This document shows positions 44,277 to 53,488 of a DNA stretch of 53,679 bases, in pieces. Position 1 is the first letter of the stretch. Each line of letters starts with the position of its first letter. The notes under the pieces were generated by a model, which was not told the origin of the DNA, searched no databases, and worked only from the letters and a program-made list of their open reading frames with translations. Both the position numbers and the translations under genes were made by a program. The stretch comes from an uncultured Bacteroidales bacterium. Lineage in GTDB: Bacteria; Bacteroidota; Bacteroidia; Bacteroidales; UBA932. The stretch is from NCBI GenBank assembly GCA_934693135.1, contig CAKUVA010000014.1:1-53679 (forward strand), read 5' to 3'.

Positions 44277-45662
44277 ATGGTCAACAAATATGCTAATGTT
44301 CCAGATAAGGGACAATCGGGCAAGAAGCCCAAGATATTCGTGTTAGATACTAACATTATCTTGCACGATTATAAATCTATAAGAAAATTCCAGGAAAATG
44401 ACATTGTCATTCCGATCGCTGTGATTGAGGAACTTGATAAGTTTAAGAAAGGTAATGATGCTCTGAGTTTCAATGCACGTGGATTTATGCGTGAAATTGA
44501 TCGACTGACTGAAGGAAAAATGTTTGGGAAGAGCGGCGTGCCTCTTGGCAAGGGACTTGGCAATTTCAAGATAGAGCCAAATCATCCATTTCCAGATAGC
44601 ATGAAGGACTTGTTTCATGATGATATCCAAGATCACAGGATTCTTGCGACTGCAATATGGGTGAGAGATAATAATCCAGATCGTTTTGTAGCACTTGTAA
44701 CTAAGGATATAAATCTTAGGATGAAAGCCAAGGCGGCTGGTATGGTTGCACAGGATTATTTAACGGATCGTGTAGAAGAGGAAAAGGTTGAGTATGCTCA
44801 GAAAGAGGTTCGTGTTATTGATAGTATTTCGGATTCTTTGCTGCAAGAACTTGCTTATGGTCAAGAAAATGCAATTCCATGGAAGAGTGTGTCTTCAGTT
44901 AGGCCAATGGCTAATCAGCTCTATCGTTTCCGTTGGTCTTCGAATTCTGGCGAGGATGTCTGCGGCAGATATGATTCTGACATTGACAAGATAGTTTTGG
45001 TGAAGATGCGCACAGCAGCTGGCATCAAGCCAAGAAATGCGGAACAGAAGTTCGCTTTGGATGCGTGCTTGAATCCGAAGATCCAGCTTGTCTCACTTAC
45101 TGGAGGGGCAGGTACAGGGAAAACGCTTCTTGCTCTTGCTGCCGCGATCGAACAGGAGAGAGACTTTGATCAGATAATCCTTTCGAGACCGACTGTTGTT
45201 CTCGGAAATCAGGATATTGGTTTTTTGCCAGGAGACCAGAAGAATAAGATGAGTCCTTTCCTTCAACCTTTGATGGATAATCTCAATGTTATAAAGGCAT
45301 TGTATCGTCCTGGTAGTCGTGAATATCAGCGCATTGAGGGATTGCTCAATGATGAAAAACTCTTGATAACGCCTCTTGCTTATATAAGAGGGCGTAGTCT
45401 CGGAAAATCGTTCTTTATCATTGATGAAGCGCAGAATTTGACTCCTCATGAAATAAAGACTATAATTACGAGGGCTGGAGAAGGTACGAAGATGGTTTTC
45501 ACTGGAGATATATTCCAAATAGATCAGCCATATTTGGATCAGTGGTCGAACGGATTGACTCATCTCGGTGAGAAAATGTCTGGCCAGAAGTTGTTTGAAC
45601 ATGTATTCTTGAAGAAAGGGGAGAGGAGTGAGCTTTCTGAAATTGCATCGAAACTTCTGTGA
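44277..45662 (+). CDS. PIN domain - PhoH ATPase fusion
   Basis: 461 aa, cytoplasmic. The N-terminal PIN domain (FVLDTNIILHD at 21-31, PIAVIEELDKFKKG, then DHRILATA and LVTKDINLRMKA) retains the acidic residues of a metal-dependent RNase. The C-terminal PhoH domain has Walker A TGGAGTGKT (about 275-285), SRPTVVLG, Walker B FFIIDEAQN, and MVFTGDIFQID. The architecture is that of PhoH2-type proteins, reported to couple RNA unwinding with PIN nuclease activity. Probably co-transcribed with the PurL-like gene 16 nt upstream. Confidence 0.92.
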   Translation: MVNKYANVPDKGQSGKKPKIFVLDTNIILHDYKSIRKFQENDIVIPIAVIEELDKFKKGNDALSFNARGFMREIDRLTEGKMFGKSGVPLGKGLGNFKIEPNHPFPDSMKDLFHDDIQDHRILATAIWVRDNNPDRFVALVTKDINLRMKAKAAGMVAQDYLTDRVEEEKVEYAQKEVRVIDSISDSLLQELAYGQENAIPWKSVSSVRPMANQLYRFRWSSNSGEDVCGRYDSDIDKIVLVKMRTAAGIKPRNAEQKFALDACLNPKIQLVSLTGGAGTGKTLLALAAAIEQERDFDQIILSRPTVVLGNQDIGFLPGDQKNKMSPFLQPLMDNLNVIKALYRPGSREYQRIEGLLNDEKLLITPLAYIRGRSLGKSFFIIDEAQNLTPHEIKTIITRAGEGTKMVFTGDIFQIDQPYLDQWSNGLTHLGEKMSGQKLFEHVFLKKGERSELSEIASKLL

Positions 45663-45665
45663 AAA

Positions 45666-45697
45666 TTTCATATACTGCTATGAAATGATTAAATTTG
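45666..45697 (+). promoter_or_regulatory. Promoter of ppdK (TTTC - 20 nt - TAAATTTG)
   Basis: TTTC at 45666-45669 and TAAATTTG at 45690-45697 with a 20-nt spacer. The ATG is 42 nt after the box. Confidence 0.6.
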
Positions 45698-45739
45698 TAA
45701 TCTGTTTCGTTAAGAAAATATAGAAAACCAATTTGCAAT

Positions 45740-48466
45740 ATGCTAGAAAACAAGAAAAGGGTGTATCGTTTCGGAGGCAAAACAGCTGAGGGTAACGGTG
45801 CAATGCGCGAGCTCCTTGGAGGAAAGGGCGCAAACCTCGCTGAGATGAGTCTTCTCGGTATGCCGGTTCCGGCAGGATTTACTATTACTACAGAATGCTG
45901 TGCTGAATATTATGCACTCGGTGGAGGTTATTCGGACGCTCTTAAGAAAGAAGTAGCTGAGGCTCTGGAGGCTACGGAAAAACTAATGGGCAAGAAATTC
46001 GGAGACCCGAATGATCCGCTCCTTGTAAGTTGTCGTTCTGGTGCCAGAAGCTCAATGCCGGGAATGATGGATACGATTCTTAATATCGGTCTTTGTTCCG
46101 AGACTCTTCCTGGGATGATTAAGAAAACTGGTAATCCTCGTTTCGTATATGATGCTTATCGTCGTCTCATCATGATGTATTCAGACGTTGTTATGGAGAA
46201 AGCGGAAGGCATTGAACCTGAGGATGGAAAGGGAATTCGTCAGCAGCTTGACAAAATGATGTCAGAACTTAAAGCTGCGAAAGGTTATACATCTGATACC
46301 GAGATTACGGCTGAGGAACTCAAGGATCTTTGCGATAAATTCAAGGCTAAGGTTAAGGAGGTTCTTGGTGTCGAGTTCCCTGATACCGCAAAAGCTCAAC
46401 TTTGGGGATCAATCGGTGGCGTGTTCAAGTCATGGAATGGCAAACGTGCTATTACATATAGAAAGATTGAGAAGATTCCTGATGACTGGGGTACTGCAGT
46501 AAACGTACAGTCCATGGTCTTCGGAAATATGGGCAATACTTCTGCTACAGGTGTGGCTTTCTCACGTAACCCTGCTAATGGTGACAATAAATTCTATGGT
46601 GAGTGGCTTATCAATGCTCAAGGAGAGGATGTGGTCGCAGGTATTCGTACACCGAACCCTTTGAATGAGGCTACCAAGACTGAGAAGAATAAAGATCTTC
46701 AGTCTCTTGAAAAGGCTATGCCAGAGGTTTACACGGAACTTGATGACATCAGAAAGAGACTTGAGGAGCATTTCCATGATATGCAGGATATAGAGTTTAC
46801 TATCCAGGAAGGCCATCTTTGGATGCTTCAGTGCCGTATTGGAAAGAGAACTGGTTTGGCTGCTCTCCAGATGGCGATCGATATGCTTGAAGAGGGGATG
46901 ATTGATGAGAAAACAGCTGTAATGCGTGTTTCTCCTGCACAACTGGATGAGATTCTTCACCCGATTCTTGACCCTGCATCAGAGAAAAAGGCTGAAGTTA
47001 TGGCTCAGGGACTTCCTGCATCTCCTGGTGGAGCTGTTGGTACCCTCGTATTCTCTCCTGAAGATGCGGTGAAGGCTGCAGAGGATGGAAAGAAAGTTAT
47101 TCTTGTTCGTGAGGAAACTTCTCCTGAGGACATTGAAGGTATGCGTGCTGCTGCCGGTATTCTTACTGTACGTGGAGGTATGACGTCTCATGCCGCACTT
47201 GTTGCACGCGGATGGGGTAAGTGTTGTATCGTAGGTTGCGATGCAATGCACATTGACCTTGAAAATAAGATTGTTACTTTCGCGGGGCATGATAAGCAGT
47301 TCCATGAGGGTGACTGGTTTAGTTTGAACGGAACAAAGGGGCTTGTTTATAATGCTCAGATCGAAACTATGGACGCGTCTGAGAATCCTCTGTTCGTGAA
47401 ATTCATGGCCCTTGCGGACAAGTTCCGCAAGCTCGGAATTCGTACCAATGCAGATACTCCTGAGGATGCTGCCAAGGCACTTTCATTTGGTGCAGAGGGT
47501 ATAGGTTTGTTCCGTCTTGAGCATATGTTCTATGGAAAGAACTCTGAAACACCTCTCGCAAAATTGCGTAAGATGATTCTGTGTGATACTGATGAGGAAA
47601 GAAAGGCAGCTCTTACTGAACTTGAGCCGTTCATCATGGCTTCAGTGAAGAGCACACTCAGAATTATGGATGGTAAACCAGTTGTTTTCCGTCTTCTTGA
47701 TCCTCCTCTTCATGAGTTTGTTCCTAGAACGGAGGAAAAGAAAGAAGAATTGGCAAGAGAGCTTGGCGTGAGTGTTGAGGAAATCGAGAAGCGTGGCGAG
47801 TCACTGCACGAGGTTAACCCTATGATGGGTCATCGTGGAGTACGTCTTCATGTGTCATTCCCTCTCATAGCTGAGGTAGAATATAGAGCCATATTCACAG
47901 CTACAGCAGAACTTCAGAAAGAAGGTCTCCATCCGATACCGGAAATTATGATTCCTGTTACGATTTCTGCTCGTGAGCTTAGCTTCCAGAAAGCCATCTG
48001 CGATAGAGTAAAAGCTGAAGTAGAAGGAAAATTCAGCATCGCTCTTTCATACCAGTTCGGTACAATGATTGAGATTCCTCGTGCTGCTTTGACAGGTGAT
48101 CGTATGGCTCGTACAGCTGAGTTCTTCTCATTTGGTACCAATGACTTGACGCAGATGACATTTGGCTTCTCACGTGATGACGTTGGAACATTCATGGGCG
48201 AGTATCTTGGAAATAAGATTTTGGATGCTGATCCATTCAAGACAATTGATACCAAGGGGGTTGGTAAACTTGTCGAGTATGGTATCCAGAGCGGACGTTC
48301 GAAGAGACCAGAACTCAAGTGTGGTGTCTGCGGAGAGCATGGTGGAGATCCTGATTCCATTAAGTTCTTCAACAAGATCGGCATCGACTATGTATCATGC
48401 TCACCTTTCCGCGTGCCTATTGCCCGCCTTGCTGCGGCGCAGGCTGCGATAGCTCAGAGCAAATAA
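45740..48466 (+). CDS. ppdK: Pyruvate, phosphate dikinase
   Basis: Converts pyruvate, ATP and phosphate to phosphoenolpyruvate, AMP and pyrophosphate, in either direction. 908 aa, normal length. The N-terminal ATP-grasp domain has GGKGANLAEM and SCRSGARSSMPGMMDTILN. The swivelling phosphohistidine domain has GGMTSHAALVARGWGKCC with the catalytic His. The C-terminal TIM barrel has the catalytic Cys in CGVCGEHGGDP and FFSFGTNDLTQMTFG. It is monocistronic, with its own promoter and terminator. Confidence 0.97.
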   Translation: MLENKKRVYRFGGKTAEGNGAMRELLGGKGANLAEMSLLGMPVPAGFTITTECCAEYYALGGGYSDALKKEVAEALEATEKLMGKKFGDPNDPLLVSCRSGARSSMPGMMDTILNIGLCSETLPGMIKKTGNPRFVYDAYRRLIMMYSDVVMEKAEGIEPEDGKGIRQQLDKMMSELKAAKGYTSDTEITAEELKDLCDKFKAKVKEVLGVEFPDTAKAQLWGSIGGVFKSWNGKRAITYRKIEKIPDDWGTAVNVQSMVFGNMGNTSATGVAFSRNPANGDNKFYGEWLINAQGEDVVAGIRTPNPLNEATKTEKNKDLQSLEKAMPEVYTELDDIRKRLEEHFHDMQDIEFTIQEGHLWMLQCRIGKRTGLAALQMAIDMLEEGMIDEKTAVMRVSPAQLDEILHPILDPASEKKAEVMAQGLPASPGGAVGTLVFSPEDAVKAAEDGKKVILVREETSPEDIEGMRAAAGILTVRGGMTSHAALVARGWGKCCIVGCDAMHIDLENKIVTFAGHDKQFHEGDWFSLNGTKGLVYNAQIETMDASENPLFVKFMALADKFRKLGIRTNADTPEDAAKALSFGAEGIGLFRLEHMFYGKNSETPLAKLRKMILCDTDEERKAALTELEPFIMASVKSTLRIMDGKPVVFRLLDPPLHEFVPRTEEKKEELARELGVSVEEIEKRGESLHEVNPMMGHRGVRLHVSFPLIAEVEYRAIFTATAELQKEGLHPIPEIMIPVTISARELSFQKAICDRVKAEVEGKFSIALSYQFGTMIEIPRAALTGDRMARTAEFFSFGTNDLTQMTFGFSRDDVGTFMGEYLGNKILDADPFKTIDTKGVGKLVEYGIQSGRSKRPELKCGVCGEHGGDPDSIKFFNKIGIDYVSCSPFRVPIARLAAAQAAIAQSK

Positions 48467-48487
48467 AGATACCTTTTTCATAAATGA

Positions 48488-48527
48488 AGCGGCTGACCGA
48501 AGAAATTCGGCCAGCCGCTCTTTATTT
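48488..48527. terminator. Terminator between ppdK and the convergent HAD phosphatase
   Basis: 13-bp stem with one mismatch (48488-48500 / 48507-48519), then CTTTATTT on the plus strand. Confidence 0.85.
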
Positions 48528-48535
48528 AGCAAACA

Positions 48536-49312
48536 TTATAGTACTAACTTGTGTATCGCATTCGCGAATCCGTCCATATCAACATCATCTGTGATATAAT
48601 CCGCTGCTGCTTTCACATCATCACCTGCATTACCCATTGCTACTCCAAGACCTGCTACTTCGATCATTGGAATATCATTGCCACCATCGCCGAATGAGAT
48701 TGTCTCACTTATGTCAATGTTCATTTCTTTAGCAAAGGCACGTATGCCGGATGCCTTGGTTACTCCACGTACACTTACATCTGCGAAGATTGGCATCCAT
48801 CTTGATGCTATGAGTCCTGGTAGCTTTGGCATAAGTTTGTTCTGTAATTCTTCATTGAAATAAACAGCGAGTTGTCCGCAACCTTTTTCTTGGAACTTAG
48901 CATCAATATCACAAACGATTGGTAGTTCGTGGTCAATTTTTGTTGCAAGCCCAACGACTTCTGGAGTAATCTTGTTTACGAAAAATCCGTCATTGAGCTC
49001 AAGGCATATTGCGAAACCATATTCTTCTGAAAATTTAAGCATCTTTTTGAAATCTTGATAATCAAGGAAATGCTCTTCAACAAGTCTTCCGTCACGCCAT
49101 CGACATTCAGCTCCGTTCAAGGCGATAACTCCGTCGTAGGGTAAATTTTCCACGACTTTGAGATCTGTGTACGGTCGCCCTGTGGATATGAAGAATTTGA
49201 CTCCTTTCCTATGAGCTTCTTCTATTGCTTCTCTTGTTGAATCAGGTACTGTGTGGGTTTTAAAACTCACCAATGTTCCGTCTAAATCACTGAATATGGC
49301 TTTATATTTCAT
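48536..49312 (-). CDS. Cof-type HAD-IIB phosphatase
   Basis: 258 aa cytoplasmic sugar-phosphate phosphatase. Motif I FSDLDGTLV, motif II FFISTGR, the C2-type cap in the middle, the Lys of TKASGIRAF, and motif IV SFGDGGNDIPMIEVAG with the classical GVAMGNAGDDVKAAADYIT end. Substrate not predictable. Single gene with its own -7 box. Confidence 0.94.
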   Translation of the reverse strand: MKYKAIFSDLDGTLVSFKTHTVPDSTREAIEEAHRKGVKFFISTGRPYTDLKVVENLPYDGVIALNGAECRWRDGRLVEEHFLDYQDFKKMLKFSEEYGFAICLELNDGFFVNKITPEVVGLATKIDHELPIVCDIDAKFQEKGCGQLAVYFNEELQNKLMPKLPGLIASRWMPIFADVSVRGVTKASGIRAFAKEMNIDISETISFGDGGNDIPMIEVAGLGVAMGNAGDDVKAAADYITDDVDMDGFANAIHKLVL

Positions 49313-49341
49313 ATTGTCAAAATCTATAAATTCCAGTTTTG

Positions 49342-49349
49342 CAAAGATA
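49342..49349 (-). promoter_or_regulatory. -7 box (TATCTTTG) for the Cof-type phosphatase
   Basis: CAAAGATA on the plus strand, 30 nt before the start codon. No -33 match is seen. Confidence 0.5.
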
Positions 49350-49489
49350 GTGATTTCTGAGAATTATAATGGGAATTCATGATTCCTGGCCATTCTGCAT
49401 AGGATTAAGAAGTTGTTTTTAAATTATTTCCGCTAGTACAATGACTTTATCGGGAGTATTGTGTATATTCGCGGAAAATTGAAGATGTT

Positions 49490-50662
49490 ATGCGTGTTAG
49501 GCTTTCATTAAGATCTATGGTAGAGGCTATTGCAGGCGCTGTCAGGCGTTTTCCCATGGCCGTGGCGTTTCTGGCCATCTTCATTGGCTCTGTCATTTTG
49601 AGCATACACTGCGACGAAACCATTGTCGGGAAGAATCTGTTCTTTCTCTTGTGGTGGCCCGGTACGGCCGCTATGCTGAATATCGTGCTTAGGCTCTGGT
49701 ATGAGGCGTCGGACGGATTTTGGCGTGAAGGTGAGGCGGGGGAGCGTCAGGTCTCGGGAAAATATGGGAGAAGCATTGTATGGGTAGCCAATGCCTTGTG
49801 GCTTGGTGTCGCAGCATTGTTCCGCATGCATTGTCCTGACAGTCTGGCTTGGAATAATGCCTCTGCGACTCTGGCCGTGGCACTTGCGGCCGGCATCATC
49901 CTGGTGCCTTTTCTGCGCCGAGGCTCAGACAGTGACACCGGATTCTGGAACTATGCGCTCGACACGGTGACATCTGCATTGACCTCATTCGCCATCGGCG
50001 TGCTCCTTGCCATCGGCATTGACATACTCCTTTTTGCGGTGGAGGCTCTTTTCGGGGTCGATGTGGATTGGAAAATTTATCTGGACATAGCTTGGACTTG
50101 CATTCTGTTCATCGGGTCTCTGGTTTTCCTGCAGTTGATTCCGCGGTCGGAAAACACTGGTGCAGAACGTCCCGGGAAGACTGGCCTGGCTCTTGTGCAC
50201 TACATCCTGATGCCTCTGCTTGCCGCATACCTCATCACGCTGTACATCTATGCGGCCAAGATTCTGCTCTCCTGTGAACTGCCGCGTGGAGGGGTCTCCT
50301 GGCTCGTCTCCGTGTCGATGCTATGCCTGGTGCTTGTGGTGTTCTTCGTCTATCCGGTTCAGTTCCGAGCCACGAAGAGCCGCCTCGACAGACGTATCCT
50401 TCGCTGGCTGCCTGCTGTGTTCCTGCCTCTGCTTCTGCTGATGAGTATCGGCATAGTTCGTCGTATAAGTGACTATGGTATAACGGTAGTGCGTCTTTAT
50501 CTGGTCCTGTTCAATGCTTGGTGCTATCTTGTGTGCATAGGTCTTATTGTGTGCAAGTCCCGAAGAATAAAGTGGATACCTCTTTCTTTCATTGTCCTGC
50601 TCCTGCTTGCGTCAGTCGGTCCGCAGAATTTCACTTCTGTCACTCGCAGGACGCTTCTCTGA
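49490..50662 (+). CDS. DUF4153 membrane protein, N-terminal part, interrupted by an in-frame TGA
   Basis: 390 aa with about ten hydrophobic helices, so an inner-membrane protein. The DUF4153 stretch RRISDYGITVVRLYLVLFNAW and the final VGPQNFTSVTRRTL, where relatives have GPxxAFSVSxRSQ, place it in that family. The protein ends at TGA 50660-50662, but the same frame stays open from 50663 to 51223 and encodes the expected C-terminal region. A single nonsense mutation is the simplest explanation. The DNA looks more GC-rich than the genes to its left. Confidence 0.75.
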   Translation: MRVRLSLRSMVEAIAGAVRRFPMAVAFLAIFIGSVILSIHCDETIVGKNLFFLLWWPGTAAMLNIVLRLWYEASDGFWREGEAGERQVSGKYGRSIVWVANALWLGVAALFRMHCPDSLAWNNASATLAVALAAGIILVPFLRRGSDSDTGFWNYALDTVTSALTSFAIGVLLAIGIDILLFAVEALFGVDVDWKIYLDIAWTCILFIGSLVFLQLIPRSENTGAERPGKTGLALVHYILMPLLAAYLITLYIYAAKILLSCELPRGGVSWLVSVSMLCLVLVVFFVYPVQFRATKSRLDRRILRWLPAVFLPLLLLMSIGIVRRISDYGITVVRLYLVLFNAWCYLVCIGLIVCKSRRIKWIPLSFIVLLLLASVGPQNFTSVTRRTLL

Positions 50663-50701
50663 CAGATTCGTAGGGAGGTCAATGCCGGTTTCCCCGGGGT
50701 T

Positions 50702-51223
50702 GTGTTTCCTCTGGATTCCGTGGCCTATGACTCATTGATGACATCTGGGGATTCGGCGTTTGTCTCAGCTGTTGACAGCAGGATGGAATATGTCTCCGGC
50801 AACTTCCCTGCCGAGTCATACACGCTTGTGGATTCATCATTCTCTGAACGCTGGAGGTTCGGGCTATATGCAAATGAAGTAGTTGTGGATACCGTCGCTG
50901 TTGACAGTGCCCGGATATGGTCGGTCTATCCGGAGAACACGGATATTCAGCCTATTCCTGACGGATACTCCAGACTCATTCCTGAACTCCGTATCGAAAA
51001 GAGTGTTCCTGTATCAGACACGCTTTATCTTAATGTCACTCCTGACTCCTTGCGCATTGCCATTCCGATGGCGCCGCTGAGGAAAGCCTCCACATCTCAG
51101 AGCGTCGGATGCTATCCTGTCTATGGTGACGGTGTGATACTTTATCCTTCGGATGTTTGCGTGTCCATGGCTGGTGATAATCGTTACCTCGTGACTATCA
51201 GTGCCGTGGCCATTGTGAAGTAA
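50702..51223 (+). pseudogene. C-terminal remainder of the DUF4153 gene after the in-frame TGA
   Basis: It continues in the same frame as 49490-50662; the codons between the TGA and the first possible start (GTG at 50702) read QIRREVNAGFPGV and are also open. The 173-residue product is soluble, beta-rich and without a signal peptide (SVAYDSLMTSGD, PESYTLVDSSF-like stretches). It probably represents the cytoplasmic tail of the original protein of about 577 aa. It would be translated only by read-through or weak internal initiation. Confidence 0.65.
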
Positions 51224-51301
51224 GGTCTTGTCGCTTTTTCGGCAGCTGATGACGTCTGTCGTGATTTCATAGGATTTAGGAGGAGTGTTGAAAAAAAACA
51301 C

Positions 51302-51309
51302 TATCTTTG
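51302..51309 (+). promoter_or_regulatory. -7 box (TATCTTTG) for the AAA-ATPase gene
   Basis: Exact TAnnTTTG match 24 nt before the ATG at 51333. TTG lies 11 nt upstream, too near for a normal -33 element. Confidence 0.5.
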
Positions 51310-51332
51310 AGATGTAATGTAAGGTTTTGCGT

Positions 51333-52898
51333 ATGAGGACAGGAGTTAAGCGATTCCCGATAGGAATTCAGACGTTTGAGGAAATTGTAAAGGGCGGTTA
51401 TCTTTATATTGACAAGACGGGGTATGTCAATGATATCGCCGATTCTTATAAATACGTGTTCTTGAGCCGCCCGCGCAGGTTCGGCAAGTCGCTGCTGTCA
51501 TCCACTTTCCACTGCTATTTTGAGGGCAGGAAAGAATTGTTCGAAGGCTTGAAGGCCAGTGAAAGGAAAACAGAATGGAAGAAACATCCTGTTTTCCATT
51601 TCGATATGTCCACTGCCAAGCATATGAACGAGGAGCAGCTGTTGCGCTGTCTTGACTATAAGCTTGCTGAATATGAAAGAACCTACGGTAAAAATCAGAG
51701 CATTGACGACACGGATGTAAATGCCAGGCTTGAGATTCTCATCAAGACAGCATTCGAGCAGACTGGGGAACAGGCTGTGCTGATCATTGATGAATACGAT
51801 GCTCCACTGCTGGACGTGATGAACGACAAGGTCAAGCTCCCTTCGCTCAGGCAGATTATGCGGAACTTCTACAGCCCGATAAAGAGCCTTGACCCGTATC
51901 TGAGGTTCGTGTTTATTACCGGTATCAATAAGTTTGCACAGCTTAGCATCTTCAGCGAACTGAATAACCTGCAGAACATCTCAATGATGCCGGAGTATTC
52001 TGCCATTTGCGGAATCTCGCAGTCCGAAATGGAGAGCAATATGCAGGATGAAATCAAAGCTCTCGCCGACGAACAGGAAATCTCTTACGATGAAGCGCTG
52101 GCCCAGCTGAAATACAACTATGACGGATATCATTTCAGTGAGAAATCGGAAGACATATACAATCCGTTCAGCCTCATCAAGTCGTTGAACGAAAAGCGCT
52201 TCGGAAGTTATTGGTTCGATACCGGGACTCCGACATACCTCATCGAGAGACTTCGGCGTAACCCTATCGACGAGACCTCGCTCGACAAGATTACGCTCGT
52301 GCCGCAGTCTGACTTCGACGTATCCCCCGAATTGTCTGACAATTCCCTGCCGATGCTCTATCAGACAGGGTATCTGACAATCAAGTCCTACGACAAGAGA
52401 ATGCAGCTCTACACTCTCGGCTATCCGAACAAAGAGGTCAAGATAGGCTTCACCAGAGGACTCCTCGGGGAGTATCCGAGCAGTACAGGCACGGCTTCGG
52501 GATTCGTGGCGCACTTCTATGCTGCGATGGACGCCCAGGACATTGACCTGGCGATGGAGAAACTGCAGGCCTATCTCGCAGGCATCCCTAACGACCTCGA
52601 GAACAAGACGGAGAAGCATTATCAGACTATCATCTATCTGATTTTCTCGCTTCTCGGGTTCTATATCCGCACGGAGGTGAAGTCTGCCATCGGGCGTGCT
52701 GACGCTGTCTGTCACACCGACAACTGCATCTACGTCTTCGAGTTTAAGGTGGACGGCTCCGCTGAAGAGGCATTGAAACAGATAGACGAGAAGGGCTATA
52801 TGCTTCCGTATAAATTCGAAGAGGGCAAGAACCTCGTCAAGGTCGGCGTGAACATATCATCCAAGACGCGCACCGTCGAGAAGTGGATAGCGCGATGA
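51333..52898 (+). CDS. DUF1703-type AAA-ATPase with PD-(D/E)XK nuclease-like C terminus
   Basis: 521 aa. N-terminal AAA-ATPase-like domain: FPIGIQTFEEIVKGGYLYID, Walker A SRPRRFGKSLL (about residues 45-56), Walker B VLIIDEYDAPLL, sensor FITGINKF. The C-terminal PDDEXK_9-like domain has YIRTEVKSAIGRADAVC and YVFEFKVDGSAEEAL, with the D...ExK triad in place. These proteins occur in many copies in Bacteroidetes genomes and are thought to be mobile or defence-related; function is unproven. The open frame reaches 51327 via TTG; I use the ATG. Monocistronic, in a region of foreign appearance. Confidence 0.9.
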   Translation: MRTGVKRFPIGIQTFEEIVKGGYLYIDKTGYVNDIADSYKYVFLSRPRRFGKSLLSSTFHCYFEGRKELFEGLKASERKTEWKKHPVFHFDMSTAKHMNEEQLLRCLDYKLAEYERTYGKNQSIDDTDVNARLEILIKTAFEQTGEQAVLIIDEYDAPLLDVMNDKVKLPSLRQIMRNFYSPIKSLDPYLRFVFITGINKFAQLSIFSELNNLQNISMMPEYSAICGISQSEMESNMQDEIKALADEQEISYDEALAQLKYNYDGYHFSEKSEDIYNPFSLIKSLNEKRFGSYWFDTGTPTYLIERLRRNPIDETSLDKITLVPQSDFDVSPELSDNSLPMLYQTGYLTIKSYDKRMQLYTLGYPNKEVKIGFTRGLLGEYPSSTGTASGFVAHFYAAMDAQDIDLAMEKLQAYLAGIPNDLENKTEKHYQTIIYLIFSLLGFYIRTEVKSAIGRADAVCHTDNCIYVFEFKVDGSAEEALKQIDEKGYMLPYKFEEGKNLVKVGVNISSKTRTVEKWIAR

Positions 52899-52903
52899 GT
52901 GAT

Positions 52904-53175
52904 TTATAAAGAGTGAAGCCTGTTTATGGTGTACTCGCACCTATTATCCACACTGAATTGCCTTGCAAGCGACTCCTTTACACCTGTCAACGAACGAAGG
53001 TGAGTCCAAGTTAATTGGGTACGCAGCGCGTACCTAATTTCCTCCTCAGAGAAAGCATAAGCTACCCGGATGCATTGCTTCAGTTTCTCACACTTCCATC
53101 CAGAACCATATCTGTCTGCCGTAGCTGTCCTTGTCCATCGCCGTCTTTCTCATAAGCATCAGCATGGACTCGTCG
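52904..53175 (-). pseudogene. Relic of a DUF1016 (YhcG-like) nuclease gene
   Basis: On the minus strand, 53118 to 52904 can be read as YGSGWKCEKLKQC, AYAFSEEEIRYALRTQLTW, THLRSLTGVKESLARQF and then TAA. This closely resembles the DUF1016 N-terminal domain (YGxGWSxxxLxxC, QLTWTHL). Immediately upstream but in a different frame is MDKDSYGRQI, resembling the preceding YGKQI segment, so some codons are deleted with a frameshift near 53110. The frame of the main segment has a stop upstream, and the C-terminal PD-(D/E)XK nuclease domain is missing. Confidence 0.6.
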
Positions 53176-53475
53176 CTTGGCATCGCTATGAATTGTGCTG
53201 TTTTGTAACTAACTTTTGTGGCGTTTTACTACTGACCTTTGTGGTAATTTTCGCTGTATTTGTACCAGGAGCGAAAAGTAGACATGTCCTTATTTCAACA
53301 TGAGAATGTATTATGAGTTGATTATCAGTATTATACATTCCAAACGGTAGAAAAGTGGTTGTATAGATTCTGTTGGGATACGAAACGGATAAGATTTAAC
53401 GTATTTAACTTTCGATTACATTAAAAACGAGGACTTTATGGGTTTGTTTCAACCAAACTCATAGGGTGACTGATG
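53176..53475. other. Intergenic region with a short imperfect tandem repeat
   Basis: No convincing gene. At 53200-53221 and 53223-53244 two 22-nt units, each beginning GTTTT and ending TTTGTGG, match at 17 of 22 positions with a 23-nt period. The small plus-strand frame at 53070-53303 runs opposite the DUF1016 relic and is not supported. Confidence 0.4.
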
Positions 53476-53488
53476 AAACTTTTCCGAT

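Noticed and set aside
53070..53303. Small plus-strand open frame (77 codons)
   Set aside because: It is antisense to the DUF1016 relic, has low-complexity content and no recognisable family or promoter.
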